DNA of 64,000 bases from an uncultured Aquimarina sp. (GTDB taxonomy: Bacteria; Bacteroidota; Bacteroidia; Flavobacteriales; Flavobacteriaceae), in contig CANMSO010000001.1 of the NCBI GenBank assembly GCA_947500545.1, positions 868,001 through 932,000 of the forward strand, read 5' to 3'. The notes under the pieces were generated by a model, which was not told where the DNA came from, ran no database searches, and saw nothing but the letters and a program-made list of their open reading frames with translations. Shown here piece after piece: positions 63,940 through 64,000 of the stretch (positions are counted from its first letter, which is position 1; every line of letters starts with the position of its first letter). A program made the translations under genes and the position numbers.

Positions 63940-64000
63940 ATGGAAAGTATACTTAATTTTTTAGGATCAATATCATGGTGGTTGTGGATTGTGATTGTAA
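63940..64000 (+). CDS. Start of a membrane protein gene (partial)
   Basis: ATG at 63940 opens a frame running off the window, coding a hydrophobic start (MESILNFLGSISWWLWIVIV), probably a membrane helix. Too short to identify; may belong to the transcript of the amidohydrolase (11-base gap). Confidence 0.5.
   Translation, partial: MESILNFLGSISWWLWIVIV

Overview
The window is a low-GC chromosomal segment of a member of the Bacteroidota, most likely a marine Flavobacteriaceae of the Aquimarina kind. The genus is inferred from gene content, not proven. Supporting signs are Bacteroidota-type -7 boxes (TAnnTTTG) before many genes, a type IX secretion C-terminal domain (59575), OmpA/thrombospondin-3 and porin-like outer membrane proteins, a probable sulfonolipid gene pair (12165/13706), and double-glycine peptide precursors with leaders typical of this phylum. 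No tRNA, rRNA, insertion sequence or CRISPR array was seen.

Layout. 1-750: tail of a large, probably Rhs-type toxin with a candidate immunity gene. 1076-3489: small secreted proteins, an isolated double-glycine peptide (1678) and an Arg/Ser-rich secreted protein. 3554-9084 (minus): flippase, glycosyltransferase, YfhO-like membrane protein and DUF4834 protein. 9185-20646: mainly housekeeping genes, including a charged-tail porin, a PLP acyltransferase plus cysteate/cysteine synthase-like pair, oligopeptidase B, YbaB, an OmpA protein, YegP and threonine aldolase. 20769-36815: a peptide island. 37009-64000: a zinc protease, prfB with its programmed frameshift, fumC, methionine gamma-lyase with a divergent Lrp regulator, a tandem pair of 28-residue miniproteins, holA, OmpA proteins, pcrA/uvrD, a T9SS metalloprotease and an M20 amidohydrolase.

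The peptide island is the unusual system. It holds 15 double-glycine precursor genes, several of them under 60 codons. They fall in two leader classes: Cys-rich peptides with Lys-rich leaders (MKxKKKLSLKK...GG), and hydrophobic colicin V-like peptides (MRDLKFxEVQEVNGG). One C39-peptidase ABC exporter (28308) and one HlyD adaptor (30445) can mature and export all of them. No lanthipeptide, radical SAM or other tailoring enzyme is visible. Three paralogous regulators (20769, 23704, 26090) have a signal peptide, a periplasmic TPR domain, one membrane helix and a cytoplasmic AraC-type HTH. Each is followed by its own peptide gene.

Every peptide promoter that can be defined carries the same operator motif, GAAATTC-nn-GAAT/TTC. 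It is a 22-bp palindrome before the three regulator-linked peptides and a 20-bp-phased direct repeat before the minus-strand units, always about 40 bp upstream of the -7 box. An outer membrane beta-barrel gene (35697) has the same promoter. I infer a self-contained circuit: peptides are cleaved and exported, sensed in the periplasm by the TPR domains, and the membrane-tethered AraC domains switch on the peptide array. This would be a trans-envelope analogue of Gram-positive TPR peptide sensors, possibly coupled to microcin-like antagonism.
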